A DNA stretch of 64,000 bases from Mixophyes australis (Eukaryota; Chordata; Amphibia; Anura; Limnodynastidae): NCBI GenBank assembly GCA_036250195.1, contig JAVHZZ010000001.1:398402117-398466116 (forward strand). Reading direction: 5' to 3'. The notes below the pieces were generated by a model. That model saw nothing but the letters and a program-made list of their open reading frames with translations. It searched no databases and had not been told where the DNA came from. The position numbers and the translations under genes were made by a program. Each line of letters begins with the position of its first letter. Position 1 is the stretch's first letter. Below, piece after piece: positions 23,320 through 34,693 of this stretch.

Positions 23320-24910
23320 CAACAGCTTGCTCACAAGGAGCTGTTTGCATCTGTAAAGATTTGTGTCAGTTGGAAAGTAAGACATTACATGTGACGTAAA
23401 CCTAAGATCAAGCATTGTTGCCAACATGCAGTGATCCAATTTCAAGGTGCTGTAAACCCTTGGGTCCTGGTGAAGCAAATTAAGAGCTTGATCTCAAGGC
23501 AACACAACATACTTAGCAAAATCACGTAATTTCATTTCCTATTTCAGCTTCCCTATCTGCTCTTCTAGTACTTTGATTAGTTATATGACTTGTCTCAGGC
23601 TGGCAGTGTCTGAACTAATTTTATTTATTACAATTTCAAATGGTTTGAGTAGATGGCATAACACCAAAATGAATGTCCAGTATGCTGGAGTGAGGTAATG
23701 TGTCCCCCCCCTCTCCCTATCTCATGGCTGATGTGTAGGTCTTGATGGCTTGTTTCTGATCCTCCAGTCACTGAAGTACATAAAATGTAGTATTACACCT
23801 TGTTGCTATCTCTTCCTTCAGTTGGTGACCTGGCAGATTATATTTTGTTTGCAGCTGGTGCAAAGTTCTACATGCGGTCTCTGAACTTCGAAAATGGCCA
23901 GAAGTTTTATGGGCCACAGATAGCATCTCTAGCACTGAGCTCTCATTTTTAAGAAATTCTGAAACCCAAGTTTATTGTGTGTACAAAGCATGGCACGTGT
24001 TGAAATTCACTTAGTCCTAATGCACACACAATATTGTCTCCATTATCAACAATGAGAAATCCTTAGGAGTGTTTTACCAGGATGACCCATTTATGAAGAA
24101 AACAAAAAGAGCTAATTCTGCTACAACCATGTGAATAACCATATATATTGGATTCCTTATCCTAATGTCGCATCACTTGTGTGAGATTGCCAGTCTCTAG
24201 ATGTAAAGTTAAATAAACAAACAGAAATACAAGGTGCGCCCAAAAGGATAAAATATTTAATTAGAAATAATTAATTTAAAAACAACTTAACTTACATGTA
24301 CATCATATAATCACGACATATGCCAATGTAGTAGCATAAATAACATCCTATGGCTGATTACAAAGATGACTCTATTGCTACAACAGTATGGGTGTCTGGC
24401 CAGTACACCAATAAGCCAAAGTCTAGATGTATTCAAAAACCACAGCTGTGTGTGATGTGTAACAGAAAAGATCTCACCCAATAATAAAGTGCCTGTAGTA
24501 AGGAGGTATAATAAATCCTAATCCATATCCATATAAAGCAATCGTATTATCCAGGATATATTCATGTATAGTCACTTAATACAATACCCGGATTATTGGC
24601 CGTGATATGCCCCTCATGGATCCTTAGCAACACACAGAGATATCGGGATGTGTGTACTCCCTTAAGAAGGTATAGTGATCCGGACAAGAAATAATTTCAT
24701 TCAGATCCAGCCTGTGGATAGCGGTTCATGTCCGGGAAGATTGCAAGATGATAGGTTTCCAACATAGGAGGTGCTGTGCTAGGATGTGAATAACTCCATC
24801 GGCGGCTGTCACATATACTTAGTAGCTTAGCGTACCCGCTCTGGATAATGTACTAGTCACATGTACTATGCAAATTTAATTACATTTCTGAAAGAAAAAA
24901 AATATTACTG
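23320..24910. other. No assigned feature
   Basis: About 1.6 kb. The part 24230-24890 (beginning AGGTGCGCCCAAAAGG) looks like a diverged interspersed repeat by its mixed composition and resembles in style the element at 33665-34535, but I could not find ends. Confidence 0.4.
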
Positions 24911-25035
24911 GGAATTTTTGTTACAGTAAGTAGTTCAGAGATCATTAATTATATTACTATCTGTTAAAAATATTAGAAGGAATTTTTGTTACAGTAAGTA
25001 GTGCAGAGATCATTAATTATATTACTATCTGTTAA
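24911..25035. repeat. Tandem duplication, two copies of about 57 bp
   Basis: GGAATTTTTGTTACAGTAAG...CTATCTGTTAA occurs at 24911-24967 and 24979-25035, differing at one visible site (TAGTTCAG versus TAGTGCAG). Period 68 bp. Confidence 0.9.
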
Positions 25036-25039
25036 TGCC

Positions 25040-25700
25040 TCTTATACTTTATATGTCCTGTAATCTGAAGGCAACACATTTTGAATACTTTGCTCACTTA
25101 TTGTTTTCATTTTTAACCACAGTTATTTGTAATGAGCCATGTGCAGTGAGTTGTGGAGTCACAGAAAGCTTCCACATAGTATTATTGCAGATATATACCA
25201 CATATGTAGACATAAGTATATGGTTTGTAATGAAAGGTCTGATGCAACAACCACAGACCAAGACTTATGAAAAGGCCAAATAAATCATTAAAATAATCAT
25301 TTAACCATGTAAGTCAGTTTATTGCAGTCAGGGATAATCAATTTGTATTTTAAAAGCAACAAACAGATAATTTTTATTTTTAACACATTTCCTGTCAATA
25401 CTGTAAAAGTACAGTTTCTGTTCCACTGATGAAAACATCCTTCTTCTTACCTCTATAGTTCCCAGACTAAAATGTTACCATGCATGATATATGTTGTTCA
25501 TTATTAAATTGAAATAAGGTACTACATAAGGATAGTCCAGCTTTCACAAAGTTTAAATAACACTTATTTACCTAGTTGTACCTAATTGTGATTAGTTACA
25601 GCAGGTGTTGAGTCCTCCTAATAGCCTACTCTTCTCATGTTACTGGTTGCATGTAGCAACCATATGTAGCACCTAGCATTAGAGTTAGGGGTCTCTTACC
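25040..25700. other. No recognised feature
   Basis: AT-rich; the 82-codon frame at 25035-25283 has no domain. Confidence 0.5.
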
Positions 25701-25706
25701 TATAGC

Positions 25707-27222
25707 CAGGGCTACCGAGAGGGGGGGCGGGGGGCGGGTACATTTTACCCAGGCCCGGCCATGCCAGGGGGCCCGGGCCGGGCCCTCGCTGCTAATTACA
25801 TTTTTTCCTTTTTTTTTCCTTTTGCGATCTTTTAATTAATTTTTTTTTACTTTTTTTTCCACGGGGGGTTAGTTGGTGGGGGGAGCTGGAAGAAAAGAAA
25901 AAAAAACAATACTCACGTGAGCGCGTGGCGCCGCGTCCCTCCTCTCCTCTTCTCCATTCACACTGACTGTCGGGCGTGACGTCATCAAGTCACGCCCGTC
26001 AGTCAGTGAGGAGCACCGCAGCCAGCATGAAAAGCCAGAAGAAAGAAGAGAGAAGAGAAGACAGAAGAAAAGAAAAGAAGAGAAAGAAGTTGACAAAAGG
26101 TAAGAAGCGGAGAGGCAAGGGGGGAAACAGAGAGGGACAGTACTATAAAGAAAGGTGAGAGAGGCACAGAGGAGGAAAAAAAATGGGAGAGAGGCACAGA
26201 GGAGGGAAAAAAAATGGGAGAGAGGCATAGAGGAGGAAAAAAAATGGGAGAGAAGCATAGAGGAGTAAAAAAAATGGGAGAGAGGCATAGAGGAGGAAAA
26301 AAATGGGAGAGAGGCATAGAGGAGGAAAAAAAATGGGAGAGAGGCACAGAGGAGGAAAAAAATGGGAGAGAGGCACAGAGGAGGAAAAAAAATGGGAGAG
26401 AGGCACAGAGGAGGAAAAAAATGGGAGAGAGGCACAGAGGAGGAAAAAAATGGGAGAGAGGCATAGAGGAGCAAAAAAAATGGGAGAGAAGCATAGAGGA
26501 GTAAAAAAAATGGGAGAGAGGCATAGAGGAGGAAAAAAATGGGAGAGAGGCATAGAGGAGGAAAAAAAATGGGAGAGAGGCACAGAGGAGGAAAAAATGG
26601 GAGAGAGGCACAGAGGAGGAAAAAAAATGGGAGAGAGGCAAAGAGGAGGAAAAAAAATGGGAGAGAGGCATAGAGGAGCAAAAAAAATGGGAGAGAAGCA
26701 TAGAGGATGTAAAATAAATGGGAGAGAGGCATAGAGGAGGAAAAAAATGGGAGAGAGGCATAGAGGAGGAAAAAAATGGGAGAGAGGCACAGAGGAGAAA
26801 AAAATGGGAGAGAGGCACAGATGAGGAAAAAAATGGGAGAGAGGCACAGAGGAGGAAAAAATGGGAGAGAGGCACAGAGGAATAAAAAAAGTGGGAGAGA
26901 GGCACAGAGGAGGATAAAAAGTGGGAGAGAGGCACTCTTTGTGTACACACTGCATTATTCCTATACTACACAAGGGTGCTAGATGTCCTGAAAGTCAGGA
27001 ATGCTTGGACAAATGTGACGCTCCGGTGAATTCAGGACCTAGTGATTTTTATGTGCTAGCCACGCCCCAATGGCACATTGCCACGCCCCCAATCGTGTCA
27101 CCACACCCCTCAAAAATCTTGCGCCGCCGTTAGGCGTTGCAAAAATTTTGGCCTAACTTACCTTTAAGGGGGGCCCCATGAATTTGTTGTACCGGGGCCC
27201 TGAATTCCTCTTGGCAGCCCTG
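25707..27222. mobile_element. hAT-like element with an internal minisatellite
   Basis: Inverted ends CAGGGCTACCGAGAGG (left) and, from the right, CAGGGCTGCCAAGAGG. Subterminal parts are GC-rich (GGGCCCGGGCC) and pair imperfectly. The flanking octamers (CCTATAGC, CTTGTATG) do not match well, so the target duplication is eroded or the true ends differ slightly. No transposase. About half of its length is a tandem array (26153-26935). Confidence 0.65.
26153..26940. repeat. Minisatellite, about 26 units of 28-31 bp
   Basis: Unit GGGAGAGAGGCAYAGAGGAGG followed by A6-A8 and T. I count 26 full units and one partial. Purine-only on the plus strand apart from single C and T positions. Units vary: C/T after GGCA, and a GAGAAGC variant in units 4, 12 and 19, the last two each preceded by a unit ending GAGCAAA. 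This suggests a higher-order repeat of 7-8 units. The long open frames on both strands here (for example 359 codons on the minus strand) are by-products of the repeat. Confidence 0.95.
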
Positions 27223-27230
27223 CTTGTATG

Positions 27231-28565
27231 TAACAGGATTTGGATATAGAGAACAGTTTTGAGTTAAAAATGATACATAGAAAGCAAGTCTGAATGGTAT
27301 GTGTCATTGTTGTGTCCTCAACAGAAATAGAAATGCCAGGTTAAAGGCTTCTGTTGAATGGATCACTCAAAACGCACATATGTTGACTAACATTGATTTT
27401 TGCTAATTAATTTGAAAGTGCTTAGTGTTTCCTTTGTTTGTGTGATCTACATTTAAAATGCAATGTTAAACTTGAGTAAAAATATTTAACATTTTTTTGT
27501 GTGCCACCAATATCCCTACACCTATTGGTATTCACAGGTTAAAATCACCAGTTTCCTCTGTTTTTGCCACATATTCAAACAACTAAAGTGAAAATTAAAG
27601 CTGAGACATGGACTTGGTCTGGTCGCTAAAGGTCACTAAGTTCAATGTTTTTTGACTGGCTGTAACATACCCTCCCTCCATATTTATTTTCTACAGCATC
27701 TGCTATAGGCATTAAAAGTCCTAAATTAAAAGCAGAGACCTTCACAGCAACAAAGCTAAAATCAAATTTTTACTGCCCTAAAGAAAAACAGCATGATTGC
27801 AAATAGCCTGTTAAAGAAATGTAGCTTTTAACTGTGTAACAGCTGAATAAGTAAATGCTGGACAAGCTTTTTATGGCACATTAAGCAATTGTGCTTTTTA
27901 TTACTTTAATTCATGAGTTGGAGAATGAGAAAACCCTCTTGTCATATATTTGTTTAGCATTTGCACCAGAGTTGAATAATGTGTTGAACATTGAAGTTAT
28001 ATAATGAAGAAGGTATCCTACTTCATACATTACAAGGATATTAGACGCCAAGTAAGAGTTCTGTGACCTCTACTGCATTCTATGGTGACTTAGAATATCC
28101 TTTTAATATACACAATGCAGGATAGATATGGTTTAGGTTACAATACTACAATTTAAATTTCTTAATAATAAAATGAAAACATCAATGTTGGGGTCATTTT
28201 TTTTTAATTGTTATAGATTTTGTTTATATTTTAGGGTTTTGCCAAGGGCAAGAAGAACTTTTTATGCATACCTTATTCTGTTGATTTGTATTAAGGAAAA
28301 AACACCCACTTTTAGAATTGTTTGTATTATGAAATGTGTTGTATTGTGGAAAAATGTTTTTATTGTTATGCTTTAAAAGATAATCCTGCTTTAAGAACAG
28401 AGTGCACTGTGGGAAAAGGAGGGATCCTCAATGAGAGGAATGAGTTTGCTGCTGTTGACACGATCTGCTGTTTTGTTCTTTGTAAAATAAATGCTTCCAT
28501 ACATATTCTGCAAATTCTCTGCCACTGACCTTATACAATACAACATAATACTGTCACCTAGACAG
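27231..28565. other. No recognised feature
   Basis: AT-rich; frames at 28173-28376 and 28322-28528 overlap, are short and show no domain. Confidence 0.5.
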
Positions 28566-28688
28566 ATAGAACATCGTTAGCGGAAAATCCGTCCAGAGGG
28601 TACACATTTGGTGCAAATAAATTTTTGTTTGCAGTCAGGGAAAATACTGGTTGCTTTTGCATGTAGCACATAAAACCTGGGCAGCTAG

Positions 28689-31290
28689 TCCTTCCCTCCC
28701 TTGTACATTACGATCAGGTTGGCTTCATACCGGGCCGTCAGGCCAGAGACAATACCAGGAGAGTCATTGATCTGATTCATATCATTAATACCAGGGAGGA
28801 TCCAGCTATCATTCTCTCCCTCGATGCCGAGAAGGCTTTTGACAGGATCTCTTGGAGCTTTATGTCCCGAGCCTTGTTGGCGTTTGGCATCTCCGGTAGC
28901 CTCCTTACTGGTATTCAAGCCTTATATTCTCGACCCACTGCAAGAGTTATGATCAACGGCTCTCCCTCAGACCTTATTACTATATCCAACGGAACCCGCC
29001 AAGGTTGTCCTCTGTCCCCTCTCATCTTTGCCCTCGTTATAGAACCTCTTGCTGCCTCTATCCGGGCCTGTCCAGATATACGGGGTGTGCGAACGGGGGA
29101 CTTAGAGAGTAAGCTCTCTCTCTTTGCGGATGATGTCCTGTTGACTCTCCAGCAGCCAGGGGAGTCGCTTCCCGGACTCTTCAACATCTTACACCATTAT
29201 GGGCACCTTTCAGGTTACAAAATTAATATTGCAAAATCGGAAGCCCTCCTCCTTAATATCCCCTCCCTGGAGGGACTGGCACTCACCTCCCGTTTTAACT
29301 TTCGGTGGCAAAGAAAGAAAATTAAATACTTAGGTATTTTTGTTACCGACTCCTACGACTCTCTGTATCGGGAGAACTACCCGGGCCTCTTTGTTAAAAT
29401 CAAATCAGAACTTTTCTCCTGGCGCTCATTGATCATCTCGTGGCTGGGCAGGATCATTTCTGTCAAGATGAACCTCCTTCCTAAGCTTCTTTATTTCTTT
29501 CAGACCCTTCCTGTTAGAGTCCCCCTTTCGGATCTTTCATCTCTCCAAAAATGTCTCTCTAGATTTGTCTGGAACGGTCGGTCTCCCAGGATTAAGCTGG
29601 CTCTCTTAAAGAGACCCACCAGAAGTGGTGGTAGGGGTTTCCCGGACTTGAAAATTTACTATTGGGCGGCTCACCTGAGCCATATTGTAGCCTCCTTTGC
29701 ACCCCCTGCGAAATTGTCGTGGGTCGACATTGAATCCGCCTATCTTAAATTTCCAGTTCTTTCTTGTATTTGGGGTCTCTCAAAACAAGCTAGATCTCCC
29801 CTTACCGGCCGATGCCCCACCTTATTATTTTCAGCTACGATCTGGGAGACCTGCCGACCCCATCTCAAAATCCCGATATCCTCTTTTCCTGTCCTACCTC
29901 TTTGGGGTAACCCTGCCTTTCCTCCTGGGCTCTCCTCTGCCTTCTATAGTCCCTGGGTCTCTGCAGGTGTTCGATTTGCAGGGGATCTAATACTTCATGG
30001 TGCCTTTATCTCCTGGGATGATCTGCGCTCTAAATTCCCAAGTCTCCATCCTAAATTCTATGAGTATTTCCAGTTACGGCACTTTGTGGGCTCTCTCCTC
30101 GGGGGGACTCCTTCCCCCTCTCGTGCTTCCCCCTTTGAAACTTTATGTCTCTCCTCACCTTCGGGTAGGGGCACGATTTCCTATATCTATAGCCTTATTC
30201 TTGATGTACTTTTACCTTCGGGCGGTAGGCATGAGAGGGAGTGGGAGAGGGACCTGGGTCCCCCCCCAGAGGAGGATTGCTGGGTAACCATAAGGGAACA
30301 GGTTGCCACCAGTTCTATTTCCACTTTAGTTAAGGAGAACGCTTATAAAATATACTATAGATGGTACTACACCCCTGACAAACTTACTAAAATGTTCCCC
30401 TCTAGTTCTCCATTATGCTGGCGGGGTTGTGGCCAGATGGGTTCTTTCTTACATATCTGGTGGTCCTGTCCTAAAATATCCTCCTTTTGGGACCGAGTTA
30501 GGGCCCTCCTCTCCTCCCTCCTTCCGTGCCCCGTCCGGAAAGACCCATGGTCTTTTCTTCTCTGTTACCCTCTGATTGATGATGATAGACAGTCTGCGAA
30601 ATTGGCATCCCATGTCCTGGCTGCTGCGCGATGTCTAGTAGCTAAGTCATGGAAACAAGTTGAACCCCCCTCTATGGCGGCTCTGCGATCCTATATTTGG
30701 TTCATTGCACGGATGGAACGGATTACATACCACCTCCACGATAAGGACGATAAATTCCACCAGATTTGGGCTCCTTGGCTTTACTTATAACCCCTTAGCT
30801 CCTGCACCTACTCCTTCCTGTTAAGTGATGGGCATAAGGGACCTGACTCCTGAAGCGGTTACCCCTGTCCCAAATACCCAGGTAATACTCTCTCCTGAAC
30901 TTCTTTTATTGGGAAAAAAAATAAATAAGATAAAGGGAAGAATGTTCTCTTTTTATTTTTATTATTTATCTATTTTCTTTAGGTGACGACCAGTGCCCCC
31001 CCCCCCCCCTCCCTTATCCCCCCTCTATACTATTATAAAATGTTATTGATGTTTGAATATCCTGAGTAACAATGGTATACTTACTGTTTCCTCAATGGCA
31101 TTCTGTTGATGCCTTACATATCCATTACTTAATTTTCTGTTACATTGTTATTTATTCATGTCTTGCTTTGCTTCCTGTTTTGTTTTGGTTTTTTTTTATT
31201 CTACTTCCGCAATGCACTAATTTGTTGACTTGTATCTGTATATCATTGCGATTTCTCAAAATAAATAGTTAAAAAAAAAAAAAAAAAAAA
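28689..31290 (+). mobile_element. 5'-truncated L1 with 17-bp target duplication and poly(A) tail
   Basis: AAAACCTGGGCAGCTAG is present at 28672-28688 and again at 31287-31303, directly after a 20-bp A run (31271-31290). AATAAA is at 31260-31265. This is the mark of target-primed reverse transcription. The 3' UTR holds a C12-type run near 31000. The remaining ORF2 is open throughout, so the insertion is probably young; being truncated it cannot move by itself. Confidence 0.95.
28691..30790 (+). CDS. L1 ORF2 protein, 5'-truncated (RT to C-terminus), open
   Basis: Reverse transcriptase part of an L1 LINE protein. The frame is open from the insertion edge (28691, no start of its own); the first ATG is at 28862, so about 57 codons lie upstream of it: YDQVGFIPGRQARDNTRR and LSLDAEKAFDRISW, RT block with first catalytic Asp. 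Counting from 28862: NGTRQGCPLSP (43-53), LSLFADDVLLTL (85-96, catalytic Asp pair), and the C-terminal zinc knuckle C-x3-C-x7-H-x4-C at 519-536 (CWRGCGQMGSFLHIWWSC). It ends IWAPWLYL. The endonuclease domain is lost by truncation. RT-region residues differ at roughly a third of positions from the L1 at 62 kb, so two L1 lineages are present. Confidence 0.93.
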   Translation, partial: LPSLVHYDQVGFIPGRQARDNTRRVIDLIHIINTREDPAIILSLDAEKAFDRISWSFMSRALLAFGISGSLLTGIQALYSRPTARVMINGSPSDLITISNGTRQGCPLSPLIFALVIEPLAASIRACPDIRGVRTGDLESKLSLFADDVLLTLQQPGESLPGLFNILHHYGHLSGYKINIAKSEALLLNIPSLEGLALTSRFNFRWQRKKIKYLGIFVTDSYDSLYRENYPGLFVKIKSELFSWRSLIISWLGRIISVKMNLLPKLLYFFQTLPVRVPLSDLSSLQKCLSRFVWNGRSPRIKLALLKRPTRSGGRGFPDLKIYYWAAHLSHIVASFAPPAKLSWVDIESAYLKFPVLSCIWGLSKQARSPLTGRCPTLLFSATIWETCRPHLKIPISSFPVLPLWGNPAFPPGLSSAFYSPWVSAGVRFAGDLILHGAFISWDDLRSKFPSLHPKFYEYFQLRHFVGSLLGGTPSPSRASPFETLCLSSPSGRGTISYIYSLILDVLLPSGGRHEREWERDLGPPPEEDCWVTIREQVATSSISTLVKENAYKIYYRWYYTPDKLTKMFPSSSPLCWRGCGQMGSFLHIWWSCPKISSFWDRVRALLSSLLPCPVRKDPWSFLLCYPLIDDDRQSAKLASHVLAAARCLVAKSWKQVEPPSMAALRSYIWFIARMERITYHLHDKDDKFHQIWAPWLYL

Positions 31291-31360
31291 CCTGGGCAGC
31301 TAGGACACCTCCCAACCCTAAATCTGTGTGCACATTTTAAATTTGCCCCCTGCTGCTCAG

Positions 31361-31654
31361 CAGGGCCGGATCTAGAAAAGTATCCTACCCGGGGCGATTT
31401 AGGGGGGGGGGATTTAGGCCCAGCCCCCTTTTTTACTTCAAAGCTGCCGGCGGCTGCACAATATGTGCAGGTCCGCTCGGCAGTGACAATGTGCTGCCCG
31501 GCTGCTGATTGTGTTTTAAACACAATCAGAGCAGCCGGGCAGCACGCTGTCACTGCCGAGCGGACCTGCACATATTGTGCAGCCGCCGGCAGCAAGCCCC
31601 TGCTAGGGGGGATGATCGCCCTGATCACCCCCCCCCCCCCTGGATCTGCCACTG
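31361..31654. mobile_element. GC-rich palindromic hAT MITE
   Basis: 294 bp with ends CAGGGCCGGATCTAG and, from the right, CAGTGGCAGATCCAG, flanked by CTGCTCAG on both sides (31353-31360 and 31655-31662), a perfect 8-bp duplication. Most of the interior is a near-perfect palindrome: GCTGCCGGCGGCTGCACAAT at 31442 pairs with the stretch ending at 31592, arms of about 75 bp meeting at GATTGTGTTTTAAACACAATC near 31517. Confidence 0.93.
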
Positions 31655-31725
31655 CTGCTCAGCGTGGTTTAGCAACTGTGCAAAATTGCACTTTTAGCTG
31701 GATTTACTCCTAGCTGTAAATGAGG

Positions 31726-33440
31726 CCCATACTGCCATACTCAGGTGTAACACCAGTCCCATAGCACAGTTTGGCTAGGGGCCCAGTGGTGCCACTATAT
31801 ACTCCTGGGCTACCCCTATCCTCTGCAGGGAGGGGGCCTATTCAGAGCATGCATGGCTAGCACATGTACATTTATCCACCACCACTCGGAAGAGGTCTGA
31901 TAGCTCAGGGATTCATGTGGGGGCCCTTGGGGTTTGAGGGTGTCTCCCCTGGGGGCCTTTATGGGGGGTCACACCATTTCCAGGCCCCCTCATCTCTAGG
32001 CCCTGTAATGGCCACACCCACTGCACACACGGTAGCTGCGGTTCTGGTCATAGTGACACCTAGGTATGAGGAGCAGCTCAACTGCTGTAGTCAGCAGCAA
32101 TGCGAAATAAAATTCAGATATCACAACTGAGCTAAACCTATTTTGCATAGACATGTATTGCTGTCCAATATGTAGCATGGGTGGTATAGCATAAAAAAAT
32201 GTTTACTATACTAAGTACTAACAAGAGAAAGGCAAATACTTAAACACCATAAACAGATTATCAGAACATAATTGAATTATATTTTTGCTGAATTAGTATA
32301 CAGTAATCATGGCATCTGTTGGCCATGACAAGCTCACCATGGTGAAGAGGAGCTGGGATGCTGATGGATGCAGGAGCTTGGAAAGCAGCATAGAAAGTAA
32401 GTGTATATTTTTTTGCAAAACAGATATTAAATAAATAGTAAAAAATAAATTTTAAGTGGAGAGTCTCATTTAACTACCAATAAAACCTTACTTTGAATAA
32501 TCACTTGGGTATTTTTGTAGAACTGGTGCCAGTTTTTCAACCCTGCCTGACCTCCTTAAAATCGTCCCTGGGTTTACTGGTCCTTTATTCAGTTTAATGG
32601 CTATGAAAGAAGTTATAGAACAGGAATACAGTTTTCTATATTTTATAAAACCTATATAAAATATGCATAATGAAGGCACAATATGCCTCACTGGTGTGCA
32701 AATGAAAAGCAGTCACATGGAAATAGGAGAAGATGAACTGCAGATTACAAAGTTGTTTTTCCTAAAGACCTCATAAAAGGCAGGATTAGCAGACACAAAA
32801 ATGTACTTTCTAAATCTTTGAATATATTACCTGCACATCTGGAAGCCAATACATTCTTGACTGAAGCACTTCCAGGATTATTTAGAGAGATTCTATTCTG
32901 TTCATGAATACAGATGTTACTGCATTTAATAGTCAGTTACTACTATTTACTGCAATTGGAAGTCTGGGACCATATTATTGGTTAATAAATGGATCTATAA
33001 CTAATTTATAGATATCTAAATTAAGATGAACAACCAGGAAATCTATAAATGGTAATTAAAAGTGGTGTAAAGACAGAAGCTGCATTTGTAATGACATTAA
33101 CATGCATTTCCATGAAATATTACAATAGATTGACTAAAAACAACCCAATGAAATATTTTTACGAGGTTTTGCTTTTATTTATGATTTATGTATGTTTCTC
33201 AAATATCCTACTAACAAATCAGCATATACTACATTATGCACAATTCATAATAGTAACTCACTACACTTCGTTTTGATGATATGTTTGGACTATTCAAAGG
33301 AAAGCTCCATTTTTGTCAAAACATTCATAGAATTATAGGCGAGCAACTGTAAATGTAAAATATAAAGGATTTGTATATAGATACTTGTGGCTGCATGTTA
33401 TATATGGGAATTCCAGGAAGTACTTTGTGCACGCATTATA
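31726..33440. other. No recognised feature
   Basis: 31730-32010 is G/C-richer (GGGGCCCAGTGGTGCCACTA, GGGGGCCTTTATGGGG) and reads like a diverged repeat. The rest is AT-rich. No domain-bearing frame. Confidence 0.45.
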
Positions 33441-33443
33441 TAT

Positions 33444-33664
33444 CATCATCATCATCACCATTTATTTATATAGCGGCATTGATTCCGCAGCGCTGTACAG
33501 AGAACTCACTCACATCAGTCCCTGCCCCATTGGAGCTTACAGTCTAAATTACCTAACACACACACACAGACTAGGGTTAATTTTTTTTTTTTTTTTAAAG
33601 CAGCCAATTAACCTACCAGTATGTTTTTGGAGTGTGGGAGGAAACCGGAGAACCCGGTTATATA
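33444..33664 (-). mobile_element. V-SINE-like SINE, copy 4, 5'-truncated
   Basis: Tail CATCATCATCATCACCATTT, GCGCTGTACAGAGAACTCAC and GGAGTGTGGGAGGAAACCGG are clear; the tRNA-like head is missing. A T16 run (about 33581-33596) replaces GTTAGC. The foldback element at 33665 begins at its truncated end. Confidence 0.75.
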
Positions 33665-34535
33665 GACCAAACACAAACCAGCGCTAGGGCTTAAAACCAA
33701 ACCCAGTGAATAATCCAGGTTGGTTAATAATCAATTTATTGTAATAAAAACATATAAAATAATATAAATATCAATAGAGATACATATATATATATATATA
33801 TATCAGTGCACTGATACCCAATCCCTAACTTGCATGCATGGACTAAATGAGTGAGAGGCAGTCTATAATAGCTCCAATTAATAGAAGTTGATTCACATGA
33901 ATAAATCCGATAATGTTGATAGATAGATAGTGTGAAATAAAATTATCGGCTATATAGACATCCAAAATAGCGCCGTAGATTGTAACAATAGGCTATGCCT
34001 AATAGTGTCACTCTAAATTGTATTGCCAACAAAATATTTGTGGTTCTCAGATCGGTACACACTCGTATCAATGGCCTGGAAACTAAGCACACATGCTCTT
34101 ATGACTGGGCTAGGAAAGCTCTGGATATTAGCCATCAACATGCATCATAATAAAATAATCCATTACTTTCCTGAGGTCGAAAATGTAATTCCTCAACTTC
34201 TATTAATTGGAGCTATTATAGACTACCTCTCACTCATTTAGTCCATGCATGCAAGTTAGGGATTGGGTATCAGTGCACTGATATATATATGTATCTCTAT
34301 TGATATTTATGTTATTTTATATGTTTTTATTACAATAAATTGATTATTAACCAACGTGGATTATTCACTGGGTTTGGTTTTAAGCCCTAGCGCTGGTTTG
34401 TGTTTGGTCTATGTTTAGTATTTAACCCACAGGTTTTTTCCAAGCAGCGGGACTTACTACTATTACCTGGTTTTTGACAATATATATTATAATATTGATT
34501 GAGACTAGTGTTTCAGCGCCGAATCTGTTTTTGTT
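33665..34535. mobile_element. Foldback element with 14-bp target duplication (Penelope-like?)
   Basis: AACCCGGTTATATA occurs at 33651-33664 and 34536-34549. Between them lies a left arm (33665-33890, starting GACCAAACACAAACCAGCGC), a spacer of about 300 bp, and a right arm (34194-34409) that is the reverse complement of the left arm with few changes, then a 126-bp unpaired tail ending TTTTTGTT. A long, non-fixed target duplication speaks for a retroelement; inverted terminal copies plus a tail fit Penelope-like elements, but no RT or GIY-YIG motif is left. Class uncertain. Confidence 0.7.
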
Positions 34536-34693
34536 AACCCGGTTATATAAACTGATTTACATTGAAGGATTGCTTTGCCCTCAGGTAATGATGTTACATT
34601 AATTAAATAAACTGATAAACTGATACGGACACCTTATAATGGTGAAGTTGGTAAATATGTATCCAAACCATATCCTATGAGTTTGAAGGTAGA

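Larger units (their letters stand above)
19085..23320. mobile_element. PIF/Harbinger element (MYB-like gene plus transposase), broken
   Basis: Two genes typical of Harbinger elements lie convergently: a MYB-like protein on the plus strand (about 19110-21448) and a DDE transposase on the minus strand (about 23313-22184). The two proteins act together, the MYB-like one bringing the transposase to the ends. Both are broken, and an hAT element sits in the MYB-like exon. The terminal inverted repeats and the 3-bp target duplication were not found, so the limits given are those of the genes only. Confidence 0.7.
28570..31725. repeat. Unnamed interspersed repeat, copy 2, split by two insertions
   Basis: Left part 28570-28688 (GGTACACATTTGGTGCAAATAA...AAAATACTGGTTGC), middle part 31291-31360, right part 31655-31725 ending TTTACTCCTAGCTGTAAATGAGGCCC. 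The order matches the copy at 41695-42130 (AAAATACTGCCTGC; GCACATTTTAAATTTGACC). It is split by the L1 at 28689-31290 and the hAT MITE at 31361-31654. Confidence 0.55.

Noticed and set aside
26153..26940. Regularly spaced repeats that might suggest a CRISPR array
   Set aside because: There are no unique spacers, the units are contiguous, and the rest of the window is vertebrate transposon DNA.
25869..26973. Long open frames (up to 359 codons, minus strand) rich in SLPFF/LCLSPIFF repeats
   Set aside because: They are translations of the minisatellite; all frames stay open because the unit lacks stops. No domain, no splice or start context.
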